From Stigmatella erecta (GTDB lineage Bacteria > Myxococcota > Myxococcia > Myxococcales > Myxococcaceae): a stretch of 64,000 nt of DNA. The stretch covers positions 1-64,000 of the forward strand of contig NZ_FOIJ01000002.1 of NCBI RefSeq assembly GCF_900111745.1, written 5' to 3'. Of the stretch, positions 1 to 6,142 are shown piece by piece. A model generated the notes under the pieces. It was not told where the DNA came from, searched no databases, and saw nothing but the letters and a program-made list of their open reading frames with translations. Numbering within the stretch: the stretch's first letter is position 1; every line of letters starts with the position of its first letter. The position numbers and the translations under genes were made by a program.

Positions 1-69
1 ACCGAGGAGTCCGCCGAAGCGTTCGTCTACACGGGGATGATTCGACTGATGCTGCGCCGCCTCGCCTGA
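1..69 (+). mobile_element. 3' end of an IS5-type transposase gene (cut by window edge)
   Basis: The first 22 codons end in MIRLMLRRLA followed by TGA. A segment of the form E-x-S-E-A-F-x-Y-x-x-M-I-R-L-M-L-R-R-L-A is the usual C-terminus of IS5/IS427-group DDE transposases, where it follows the catalytic glutamate helix. Everything upstream is outside the window, so intactness cannot be judged. No clear terminal inverted repeat is recognisable just after the stop. A shorter piece with the same ending lies near 3929-3961. Confidence 0.7.
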
Positions 70-231
70 TTGCCTCGGCTCAACACCCTCTAAGCACCCT
101 CCGCGCTTTTTCGGGCTCCGGAGTGGGTTCCTCTCCAGCGAGATGCCGGGATGGGAGCGGTTCCATCTTCTCACACGCGCTTGTCAGCTTGAGCCCCGCC
201 TCGCGTGGGCGTAGCGCACGAGGTTTCCAAC

Positions 232-732
232 ATGAACGCCAATAGGGAGGCGCGGGCAGCAACGGGTGTTTCTCGACGCCAAAGGCGCCGGAAGAGCCCA
301 GGGCTTTCTCGCGAAGTACAGAGAAAGGAACAGCGGCTCGCAGTTACCCTCGGCAAGGCCGCGCGATTGGCTCGCAAGGGGGCCGGGCTCACACAGCAGG
401 ACGTAGCCGAGGGCGTTGGCATCGTTCCGGAAGTCTACGGCCGGATCGAGCGTGGGGTGTCATTGCCGAGCCTCTCGACGTTGTTCCGGCTGTGCGTCAC
501 GCTCCGCCGAGGACCGAATGAAATGTTGGGGTTCGTCCCGCTGCGCGGCCCGTCTACCCGCTCTTTGTGGGCAAGAGAGATACCCCCTGCATTGGCAGAA
601 ACGCCGGAAATGAGCCGCTTGCTGCGCTTGATCGGGCGCCTCCCACGGCTACAGCTCAAGCTGATGGCCCGCGTGGCCGTTTCCCTGCTGCGCAACGAGC
701 ACCGCCAAGGTCCCGAGGAAAAGCCGCGCTGA
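232..732 (+). CDS. XRE-family helix-turn-helix regulator
   Basis: This 166-residue protein has a basic N-terminus and one Cro/C1-type HTH at about residues 40-95 (LGKAARLARKGAGLTQQDVA, then a recognition-helix region ending YGRIERG and a S-L-P-S-L-x-T-L-F-R-L segment). It probably binds DNA as a repressor. The C-terminal 60 residues are basic and helical with no domain I recognise. The ATG at 232 was preferred to an in-frame GTG at 205; neither has a strong ribosome site. It lies next to transposase debris, so it is probably accessory cargo. Its target is unknown. Confidence 0.7.
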   Translation: MNANREARAATGVSRRQRRRKSPGLSREVQRKEQRLAVTLGKAARLARKGAGLTQQDVAEGVGIVPEVYGRIERGVSLPSLSTLFRLCVTLRRGPNEMLGFVPLRGPSTRSLWAREIPPALAETPEMSRLLRLIGRLPRLQLKLMARVAVSLLRNEHRQGPEEKPR

Positions 733-809
733 TCCAGTTCCTGCAAAGCCTAAGAAGAAAAGCCCGTGGGGACTCCTCACATCCCTGCCCAGTCGGGTAA
801 GATGGGGAG

Positions 810-1460
810 ATGCGACCCCTCCTCCTCGCACTCTGCTTGCTGGCGGGCACTGCCCACGCTGGCCCCAGCATCACCACGCTCTGGAAGGCCCGCGCTCTTG
901 AGGCAATGGACCACCTGGAGAGGGCATCGAAGGAGGATGTGGGCAAGCAGAAGTCGTACAGACGCTACGAGCTTCTCCTTGAGGCCGCTTTTGCATACCA
1001 TCTATCAATACCCGAGGTGGTGCAGAAGCCGTACGACGGCAAGGGACATGCCTTTCACCTGATGATCAACGCCGAAGGCGGAGAGGGCGAAAGTAGCCAG
1101 GTGCTGGACATCGTGTACCTATACGCCGCTGACGGCACTCCCGCAGCCTTTCGGATCGACAGGTTGCCCAAGGGATGGATGGTGATCTTTAATCCCGCCC
1201 TTGAGCCGTCGTTCGTTCAGCTAATGCAGAAGCGGAACGCCGAACGTGGCACGCCGTCGGATCTCACACCACGTCCGATCACCATCGGTACTGTGGACGC
1301 AATCCTGGTCTTCGATGCGATGGACCCGTTCTCTCCCTTCGTGCTCCAGAGCGTTCTTGACGAGTTGGCGCCAGAACCCACGCCGACGAAGCCCAAGGCC
1401 AAGCCAGCGAAGGCGCCTGCGCGCAAACCGTCCCCGTTAGACGAGGTCGATCCCCCATGA
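810..1460 (+). CDS. Secreted hypothetical protein
   Basis: The 216-residue product starts with a clear signal peptide (MRPLLLALCLLAGTAHA, probable cleavage after AHA) and should be exported. GGGGAG lies just before the ATG. The mature part is mixed alpha/beta with no recognised domain. The last 40 residues are rich in Pro, Lys and Ala (repeated KPKAKPAKAPARKPS), which looks like a flexible or envelope-associated tail. It stands alone between the XRE regulator and an apparent IS scar. The function is unknown. Confidence 0.65.
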   Translation: MRPLLLALCLLAGTAHAGPSITTLWKARALEAMDHLERASKEDVGKQKSYRRYELLLEAAFAYHLSIPEVVQKPYDGKGHAFHLMINAEGGEGESSQVLDIVYLYAADGTPAAFRIDRLPKGWMVIFNPALEPSFVQLMQKRNAERGTPSDLTPRPITIGTVDAILVFDAMDPFSPFVLQSVLDELAPEPTPTKPKAKPAKAPARKPSPLDEVDPP

Positions 1461-1839
1461 AACTGCGGCAAGATGGAGAAATGCTCTACCGTCTCGTGTT
1501 GGGCTTATCTCAGATCTTGTAGACACGGGACGAGTACTACTCGGTCACCTCCACGGGACCCAGGCGGCTTTTTCCGCTGGGAAGCGCCCTCCGGATACCG
1601 AAGGGCTTCAGGAGAGACAGCTCACTCGCACGTATCTCGCAGTGAGCCTGCCCCGGTTTTGTGGACACCCCTGTGGATCCTGGACTCATGCGGACGGCGG
1701 CACGAGCGGGGCTCACCTGCTCGCCGCTTCTGAATCACACGAAGGGCGGGAGAGCCCCAAAATCAGGGTAAGCCCACACCCTCATCGAGGAATCTATCGA
1801 CAGGGTAGGCGGCGGGTTTCCATTCAACTGCTCTCGGCG
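1461..1839. other. Intergenic region between two accessory genes
   Basis: I see no convincing gene here; short frames in all six phases lack coding character. The only notable element is the IS3-like terminus at 1643-1669. The base composition is less GC-rich than the core regions of this window, consistent with a patchwork of acquired fragments. Confidence 0.5.
1643..1669 (+). repeat. IS3-like terminal inverted-repeat remnant
   Basis: The segment begins TGAGCCTGCCCCGGT and continues TTTGTGGACACC. IS3-family ends commonly read TGA-x-C-T-G-C-C-C-C followed by a GTGGACAC motif. No transposase frame follows, so at best it is a solo end. A related but diverged segment is at 21054-21084, and a 15-base identical piece at 5416-5430. 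A 15-base match alone can occur by chance in GC-rich DNA of this length, so the call rests mainly on resemblance to IS3 ends. Confidence 0.35.
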
Positions 1840-2226
1840 TTACTCGGGGGTAGGTGAATCTACTTCCTGCGGCGTGAAGGAGGGCACGAGTGTCAGCTTC
1901 ATCTCCGCCCGCTTCCCGACGGCTAACGTCTTCCCAGCCACCTTCACGAGAGTTCCCCAGGAAGACAGCTGTTGGTTCCGCAGCCACTCCTCAGCACGTG
2001 CCATATCTGGGAAGACATGTGCAGGATCGACTCCGGAGGGAGCGGCTCTGTCAGTGTCGCGGAGGTACTCACGAAAAGCCGTGAGCTGGCCGGTCACATA
2101 AAGATAGTGGAGCGCGTTCGCTGCGGTACTGAGCGCATCGCGCGCAGTGTCAGGAACATGTTCTACCGCGCCCTCAAGGGCATGGCACAGGGATTCAAAT
2201 TCGAAGTCTTCGGGTCGTGTCGTCAA
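1840..2226 (-). CDS. Small acidic cytosolic protein, partner of the upstream lipoprotein gene
   Basis: This 128-residue protein has no signal peptide or membrane segment. It is largely helical, with a stretch reading HVFPDMARAEEWLRNQ followed by a likely beta-rich tail (GTLVKVAGKTLAVG). It starts 11 bases after the stop of the lipoprotein gene at 2238-2774 on the same strand, so the two are probably co-transcribed. From memory, such a lipoprotein plus small soluble partner recurs in myxobacterial genomes and resembles toxin/immunity or adaptor arrangements. That role is inference; no catalytic motif is visible. Confidence 0.6.
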   Translation of the reverse strand: MTTRPEDFEFESLCHALEGAVEHVPDTARDALSTAANALHYLYVTGQLTAFREYLRDTDRAAPSGVDPAHVFPDMARAEEWLRNQQLSSWGTLVKVAGKTLAVGKRAEMKLTLVPSFTPQEVDSPTPE

Positions 2227-2237
2227 GAGCCTGCTCC

Positions 2238-2774
2238 TCAGAGTGATGCGAGAGGAATCAGCACCAGCACGCCCGCCCCTGCCGTGCCAATGACAAAGGC
2301 AGCCCCAGCCACTAGGACAATGCTACCCACCAGCACCTCCGCCTTGTTCCGGTTGAGCCAGTCCTGGGCGGTTTTCATATCCGAGAACGTCAAAGGCTGA
2401 GCCTCCGTCTCCTTTATACATTGCATGTACTCTTCCCGGCATTTCTCCGTGCAGTAGTTGTGGTGTTGCGCGCCACCACGCTTGCGTGGCCAGGGAGGTT
2501 TCGCGTTCCAGCACCGTTCGAAACAAGCGATCTGCTCTGCCGCACAGTTGCGTGAGCCAGTGCCCACGAACACGGCCTCGAAGGTGCGCGATTCGCGAGG
2601 GGCTTGCCTCGACTCATGCGGCAGCGCTCCCCCCTTAAGCCGTACCGCCTCAGAGTTGCCACGCAACATGGGCTGGGCGTTTTGGCATGCCGCGAGCACG
2701 AGAAGCAGTGCGGTTGAGGAGCGTCTGAATTGAATACTGCATACATGGGTAACTGATGATGAAGAGGTTCTCAA
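2238..2774 (-). CDS. Cysteine-rich lipoprotein with C-terminal hydrophobic segment
   Basis: The predicted 178-residue product carries a lipobox (LLLVLAAC, Cys at about residue 30) after a basic stretch, so it should be lipidated. A Cys-rich module follows at about 75-120 (NCAAEQIACFERCW, then YCTEKCREEYMQC), then a DWLNRNKAEVLVG linker and a glycine-rich hydrophobic segment over the last 30 residues. The in-frame start would be TTG at 2774 with poor ribosome-site support; an ATG nearby lies in another frame, so the 5' end is uncertain. This layout resembles the N-terminal carrier part of myxobacterial polymorphic-toxin lipoproteins, but no toxin domain follows. Confidence 0.6.
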   Translation of the reverse strand: MRTSSSSVTHVCSIQFRRSSTALLLVLAACQNAQPMLRGNSEAVRLKGGALPHESRQAPRESRTFEAVFVGTGSRNCAAEQIACFERCWNAKPPWPRKRGGAQHHNYCTEKCREEYMQCIKETEAQPLTFSDMKTAQDWLNRNKAEVLVGSIVLVAGAAFVIGTAGAGVLVLIPLASL

Positions 2775-3024
2775 GCGGCCCCATACTGCCAGTTAGAGCC
2801 GAGGCTCGGTACTCAATACTTGGTGGAACGGAGTTCGAACCTTCTCACGCGGGCGCGGACCGGAAGCTGGAGGACGCGAGCCCTGCGCCTGAGAGGATGT
2901 TGATCAGGGGCAAGCAGGCAGGCTGCTTTCGGGCAGCATTCCTCAGCGTCTTGCGCGTACCGGGCCGCTGGTCAAGCCCTGGTAGACGGTGGAGGGCCCA
3001 GTGCGCCAAGGAGCAGTCTTGAGC
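2775..3024. other. Gene-free spacer upstream of the lipoprotein gene
   Basis: About 250 bases with no supported gene. On the minus strand a short frame contains a basic stretch (GTRKTLRNAARKQPA), possibly a decayed gene end, but I cannot assign it. Confidence 0.35.
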
Positions 3025-3063
3025 GGTTCCCGGTTCCCGCCGTAGGGGCGGGAACTGGGAACC
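3025..3063 (-). terminator. Long hairpin after the excisionase-like gene
   Basis: Two 17-base arms (3025-3041 and 3047-3063) pair with one mismatch around a 5-base loop. The left arm reads GGTTCCCGGTTCCCGCC. It lies 14 bases beyond the stop of the minus-strand gene at 3077 and is the likely terminator for it, although no U-run is present. Confidence 0.6.
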
Positions 3064-3076
3064 ACCGGCCCGAGCA

Positions 3077-3328
3077 TCAGCGCCGCCCCCGGGCGAGAAG
3101 CGCCTCAAGCGACGCCACTGGAATGCGGATGGAGCCTCCCACCCACACCCGCTCCAATTCTCCGCGCTCCAAGGGCGCATAGACCGTGGCCCGGCAGACG
3201 GCCAGTTCCGCCGCCACCTCGCGCACCGTGAGCAGCGGCGGGGCCGCTGGCCGCACCAAGGTCCGCACCACCGGCGCACCACGGCCAGTCGAAAGGGTGG
3301 AAACCGTGCTAAGCGGCACCGCCGCCAT
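3077..3328 (-). CDS. Excisionase-like MerR/HTH_17 DNA-binding protein
   Basis: The 83-residue protein ends in a winged-helix excisionase domain: LLTVREVAAELAVCRATVYA is the HTH (about residues 31-50), GGSIRIPVASLEALL the wing and last helix, then ARGRR. Proteins of this type direct site-specific recombinases during excision of prophages and integrative elements. The ATG at 3328 gives the standard family length; longer upstream extension frames run into tRNA-derived sequence. The gene lies 82 bases inside a 3' tRNA fragment (3411-3452), exactly where xis sits in tRNA-integrated elements. No integrase gene is visible. A shortened copy is at 20976-21052. Confidence 0.75.
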   Translation of the reverse strand: MAAVPLSTVSTLSTGRGAPVVRTLVRPAAPPLLTVREVAAELAVCRATVYAPLERGELERVWVGGSIRIPVASLEALLARGRR

Positions 3329-3410
3329 AGGCTGCGAATCTCTTGTACTTTCCGCAGGTTGCGAAGCCCTGCCAAGGCTTACCACCCCTTGCCAACCGCC
3401 CCCACCCCGG

Positions 3411-3452
3411 CTCATAACCGATTGGTCCCCGGTTCGAATCCGGGAGGGCCCA
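3411..3452 (+). pseudogene. 3' half of a tRNA gene with CAT anticodon (probable att site)
   Basis: The segment starts in the anticodon loop (CTCATAA), continues through CCGAT and variable TGGTC, has a full T-arm (CCCGG TTCGAAT CCGGG) and ends AGGGCCC plus discriminator A. This is the 3' half of a tRNA-Met or tRNA-Ile2 type gene. The D-arm and 5' acceptor strand are absent: the bases before the loop match the expected anticodon stem only for about three positions. Such fragments arise when an element integrates at the 3' end of a tRNA gene, leaving the displaced host end at the far junction. The excisionase gene on the left and a hairpin on the right fit that reading. Confidence 0.8.
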
Positions 3453-3463
3453 CTCGCCGTAAC

Positions 3464-3507
3464 CCCTCCCCATGCCTCGGGATTTTCCTCCGGGGCGTGG
3501 GGGAGGG
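3464..3507 (+). terminator. Hairpin downstream of the tRNA fragment
   Basis: CCCTCCCC (3464-3471) pairs with GGGGAGGG (3500-3507), with further pairing in the CGG/CCG inner part around a GATTTTCCT loop. It is probably the original transcription terminator of the tRNA gene, now left attached only to the 3' fragment. This supports the view that sequence to the right is old chromosome. Confidence 0.55.
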
Positions 3508-3544
3508 AAGCTCCCCTCGCCGAGCTCCGCACCACCGATGCACC

Positions 3545-3745
3545 ATGCCTCCGACTGACGTGGCCCCCTGCTCCTTGCCTTTGATGCCGTTGGTGGCTCG
3601 ATTCGGAAAGGATGGCAGGGTCAACAAAGCGGTCCGCCAGGACACGTTGGAACTCGTCCGCAAACACTGCACGCAGGACAAGTTCAACAGGTACTGCCGT
3701 CATGGCAGAGAAAACACTCCAGAATGCATCGAGGAGTGCAAGTGA
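3545..3745 (+). CDS. Small Cys-containing protein, possibly a remnant
   Basis: The ATG at 3545 opens a 66-residue frame with no signal peptide. The C-terminal half is charged and Cys-bearing (KHCTQDKFNRYCRHG, then PECIEECK), suggesting two disulfides or a metal site. It has no recognised family and could be the shortened end of a larger exported protein. It overlaps by four bases (GTGA) the start of a tiny membrane peptide gene, which argues that the pair is translated together. Confidence 0.4.
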   Translation: MPPTDVAPCSLPLMPLVARFGKDGRVNKAVRQDTLELVRKHCTQDKFNRYCRHGRENTPECIEECK

Positions 3746-3837
3746 ATGGGCGTACAGCACTGGCCATCCTCGTGGGCCTGTTGCTGCCGCTGCCACTCGT
3801 CTTCTTGCTGAGCGGTGGGCTGCTGCCCGCAGAGTAA
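3742..3837 (+). CDS. 31-residue single-pass membrane peptide
   Basis: A GTG at 3742 overlaps the TGA of the preceding frame. The product is almost entirely one transmembrane helix (ALAILVGLLLPLPLVFLLSG) ending LLPAE. An upstream in-frame GTG at 3736 is also possible. Coupled stop/start and a clean hydrophobic helix favour a real gene, but such short frames can arise by chance and no homologue is recognised. Confidence 0.35.
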   Translation: MNGRTALAILVGLLLPLPLVFLLSGGLLPAE

Positions 3838-3921
3838 CAGCTCGCCGTGCCCCGTGGAGACGAGGCGCGGATGCACGAGCTGGAACCGAGGTGCGGCGGT
3901 GTCAATCGTGGCTGGAAGGAA

Positions 3922-3949
3922 GCGGAGCATGATGCGCCTCATGCTCCGC
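3922..3949. repeat. Perfect 11-bp inverted repeat overlapping a transposase-end remnant
   Basis: GCGGAGCATGA (3922-3932) and TCATGCTCCGC (3939-3949) flank a 6-base spacer. In the forward frame the same DNA encodes MMRLMLRRLA followed by TGA (3929-3961), the same ending as the transposase tail at the left edge. It may therefore be the worn end of a second copy of that IS5-type element. As a hairpin it could also act as a terminator between the small genes and the minus-strand gene at 3982. Confidence 0.4.
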
Positions 3950-3981
3950 CGCCTCGCCTGATGGCTTCTTGACTCTGCCCG

Positions 3982-5061
3982 CTAGAAATTAATGAAGGCG
4001 TACAACGCGCGGTGGTTCGACTTCGTACCACTCACCGTGTAGTCGATCGGCGACGGTTGCACGGCCCCTTTGACGAACAGGTAGTCGATCTTGGATGCCC
4101 CGTTCGTGGCGGCCGTACCGTAACCGGTCATGCCATGCTCGCTGAGCGTGGTCGAGGGGATGCTCTTGCGATTCGCGTCGATGCCCACGATGCGGATCGT
4201 CGATGCGTTCATCAAGCGGGTCGCGTCCGCCCCGAGGTGGATACCGGTCCCCTGGATGCCGGTGTCCTTGTCACCCGCGCACGCGTTCGCCGAGTTCTCC
4301 TGCGGAAGGTGCATGGTCGCCGCGAACACCGTGGTCCCGGTCGCCTTGATGGTGAAGCGCGCCGCGATGGCGCTGGTGCGCTTCCACTTGTACTGATCCG
4401 TGGTGTCGGGATCGCTGTCCGGCGGCTTGTACAGGGTGCATCCAGCCCCCCCGTTGTACGCCGTTCCCGGCTTGAGCCACCCGGCACTCCAGTAGGCCGA
4501 GACGTCGCCTGCGGCCAGACTCAACCGCCCAGAGTTGTAGATGATGCCGTTGGTCTGCTTCTTCTTCAAGTCGCCCAACGACTGATCACTGCACTTGTGG
4601 GTACTTCCCCAGGACTCGGGATCGGACCAGACAACGATCGCCTTGTACGTCCCCGCCGGCAGCCCGAACATGGCGGAGAGCTGGTCGGCGTAGGCCTCTG
4701 CCTGCCCGGTACCGCGTATCTGCTGCACAATGAGCAGATCGGGAGCGACCACTCCGGAGGTACCGGTCTTCCCAGCGTCGTCGACGAGTATCGACTTCAG
4801 GTGGTCCGTACCCGAGACGCGGGTACAGGTCCCGTCGGAGTTGTTCATGACCAGGTTCTCGATGTTGTTGTTGTACACCCGCAGCACCCGATCCGTCGCC
4901 TGTCCCAACACCCTGGCGTCCGTGTCCGCGTCCGCGGGCCGGAGCGCGGCCAATGTGTTCGGCGTCGGCGCGTCCGTCGGCGCGGTGTCCGCCTCCATCC
5001 CGCCGCACGCCATTAGCAGGGAACCAAAAGACAGGCTGGTGATGAACGTCTTCATCTTCAT
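3982..5061 (-). CDS. Endonuclease/exonuclease/phosphatase-family lipoprotein
   Basis: The 359-residue protein begins MKMKTFITSLSFGSLLMACGG, a signal peptide with lipobox (LMAC), so it is a secreted or outer-membrane lipoprotein. The mature part has the EEP (DNase I-like) pattern: YNNNIENL near the N-terminus, an acidic/His core (TMHLPQ), a GIDAN segment equivalent to GDFN, KIDYLFV, and C-terminal SNHRAL for the catalytic SDH. It is probably a metal-dependent nuclease or phosphodiesterase acting outside the cytoplasm. AGAGGA precedes the chosen ATG; a longer frame begins at 5091. It is monocistronic, with no immunity partner visible. Confidence 0.75.
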   Translation of the reverse strand: MKMKTFITSLSFGSLLMACGGMEADTAPTDAPTPNTLAALRPADADTDARVLGQATDRVLRVYNNNIENLVMNNSDGTCTRVSGTDHLKSILVDDAGKTGTSGVVAPDLLIVQQIRGTGQAEAYADQLSAMFGLPAGTYKAIVVWSDPESWGSTHKCSDQSLGDLKKKQTNGIIYNSGRLSLAAGDVSAYWSAGWLKPGTAYNGGAGCTLYKPPDSDPDTTDQYKWKRTSAIAARFTIKATGTTVFAATMHLPQENSANACAGDKDTGIQGTGIHLGADATRLMNASTIRIVGIDANRKSIPSTTLSEHGMTGYGTAATNGASKIDYLFVKGAVQPSPIDYTVSGTKSNHRALYAFINF

Positions 5062-5415
5062 GAGATGAATCCTCTGGGAAGGTGCCAGCACGGAATGGGT
5101 GGCCCAAGCCCATTAAAACACGATTACAACATTTTTCCAGATAAACCTGCACTGGCACTTTTATCGGCCCAATCCTGATTCGCCGTCATGCGTCATCCCT
5201 GTTCCACCGGCCCCGGGCCACGGAGCGCAGGAAGGACAGACAGCAGACACACGCCTGCCCTGCCCTGCCGCCTGCCCAGGCTGCCCTCGCTCAGGGGCTT
5301 GGTGCGCACTCGCCGTGGGCAACCCCAGGGGCTCCAGAATCGCGCTCTCCCCTCCTGCTCCCTTCACGGACGCCAAGACCCGCCACCTGCCTCCACACCT
5401 CAAACACGCGAACAC
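5062..5415. other. Gene-free spacer right of the EEP lipoprotein gene
   Basis: The stretch just upstream of the minus-strand EEP gene (to about 5160) is AT-richer, with runs such as ATTAAAACACGATTACAAC and ATTTTTCC, and probably holds its promoter. From about 5160 to 5415 no coding frame is convincing; the minus-strand frames are read-through of the broken gene that follows. Confidence 0.4.
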
Positions 5416-6130
5416 TGAGCCTGCCCCGGTCAACATTCGCCGCTCTGTGTCCGCCAGCATGGCGAAGGCGTTTTTGAGCTTGCTCTGGAAAGTTAGGCAA
5501 TGACTGCACGTAGATGCAGGCGATGTGATGCTGGCTCCAGGGATCAGGAAACCCGAGCCGCTTGAGTTGCCGCAACCAGGGGCCAACGTCCTGCCATGAA
5601 CGCCCCTTGGAGAATGCCTCGTTGAGCACACCGAGCGCAGTTAAACGTTTGAGGTGAGTACGTTCGGCGGGGGTACGCGCTTCGCGTAGAAACTGCTTCT
5701 CAAGATCCTTGAGTGCGGCCACCTGCGCCTCGAAAGGAACCTCACCAAAGCTCATTCCCAGGATCAGCCATTCGCGCTCTTGGGCCACCTGTTGCCACCC
5801 ACCACGACGGGCGCGCGTCATTGCGATTTGGCGTCCCCGAGCGGACTGACCACCATTGTTACTGCCCATTTTGCTCCGCAGCGGTGTAACACGCCCAGCC
5901 TCGACTGCCGTCTGGCTCATCCGAGCCAGGAGTTCGGCCGCAGATTCGAAGTATCGCCCCTCGATACGCGCCACCTCCGCTTCGGTGGACACGATCGCTG
6001 GGCTGAACTCCGCCGAGGAGCTGCCTCGTGTGACGCGCGTCACAGAAAGTCCGTGAGCTGCTTCACGGAAGCGCGAGGCCAGGGCGCGCAGTCTTGCAAC
6101 CAGAGAACGGGCATCCCGCTCTCTCTTCTG
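5416..6130 (-). pseudogene. Broken gene of a myxobacterial hypothetical family
   Basis: On the minus strand a frame from about 6130 encodes a charged helical protein with a segment reading MSFGEVPFEAQVAALKDLEK, then WLRQLKRLGFPDPWSQHH and IYVQSLPNFPEQAQ. At a run of five T (5471-5475, five A in the sense strand) the frame slips: the continuation FAMLADTERRM lies in the next frame. Four A would join the two parts. The frame then runs into the 15-base IS3-like sequence at 5416-5430. No start with a ribosome site is visible before the divergent kelch gene, so the 5' end also looks lost. The function is unknown. Confidence 0.5.
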
Positions 6131-6142
6131 CAAGGAACCTGT

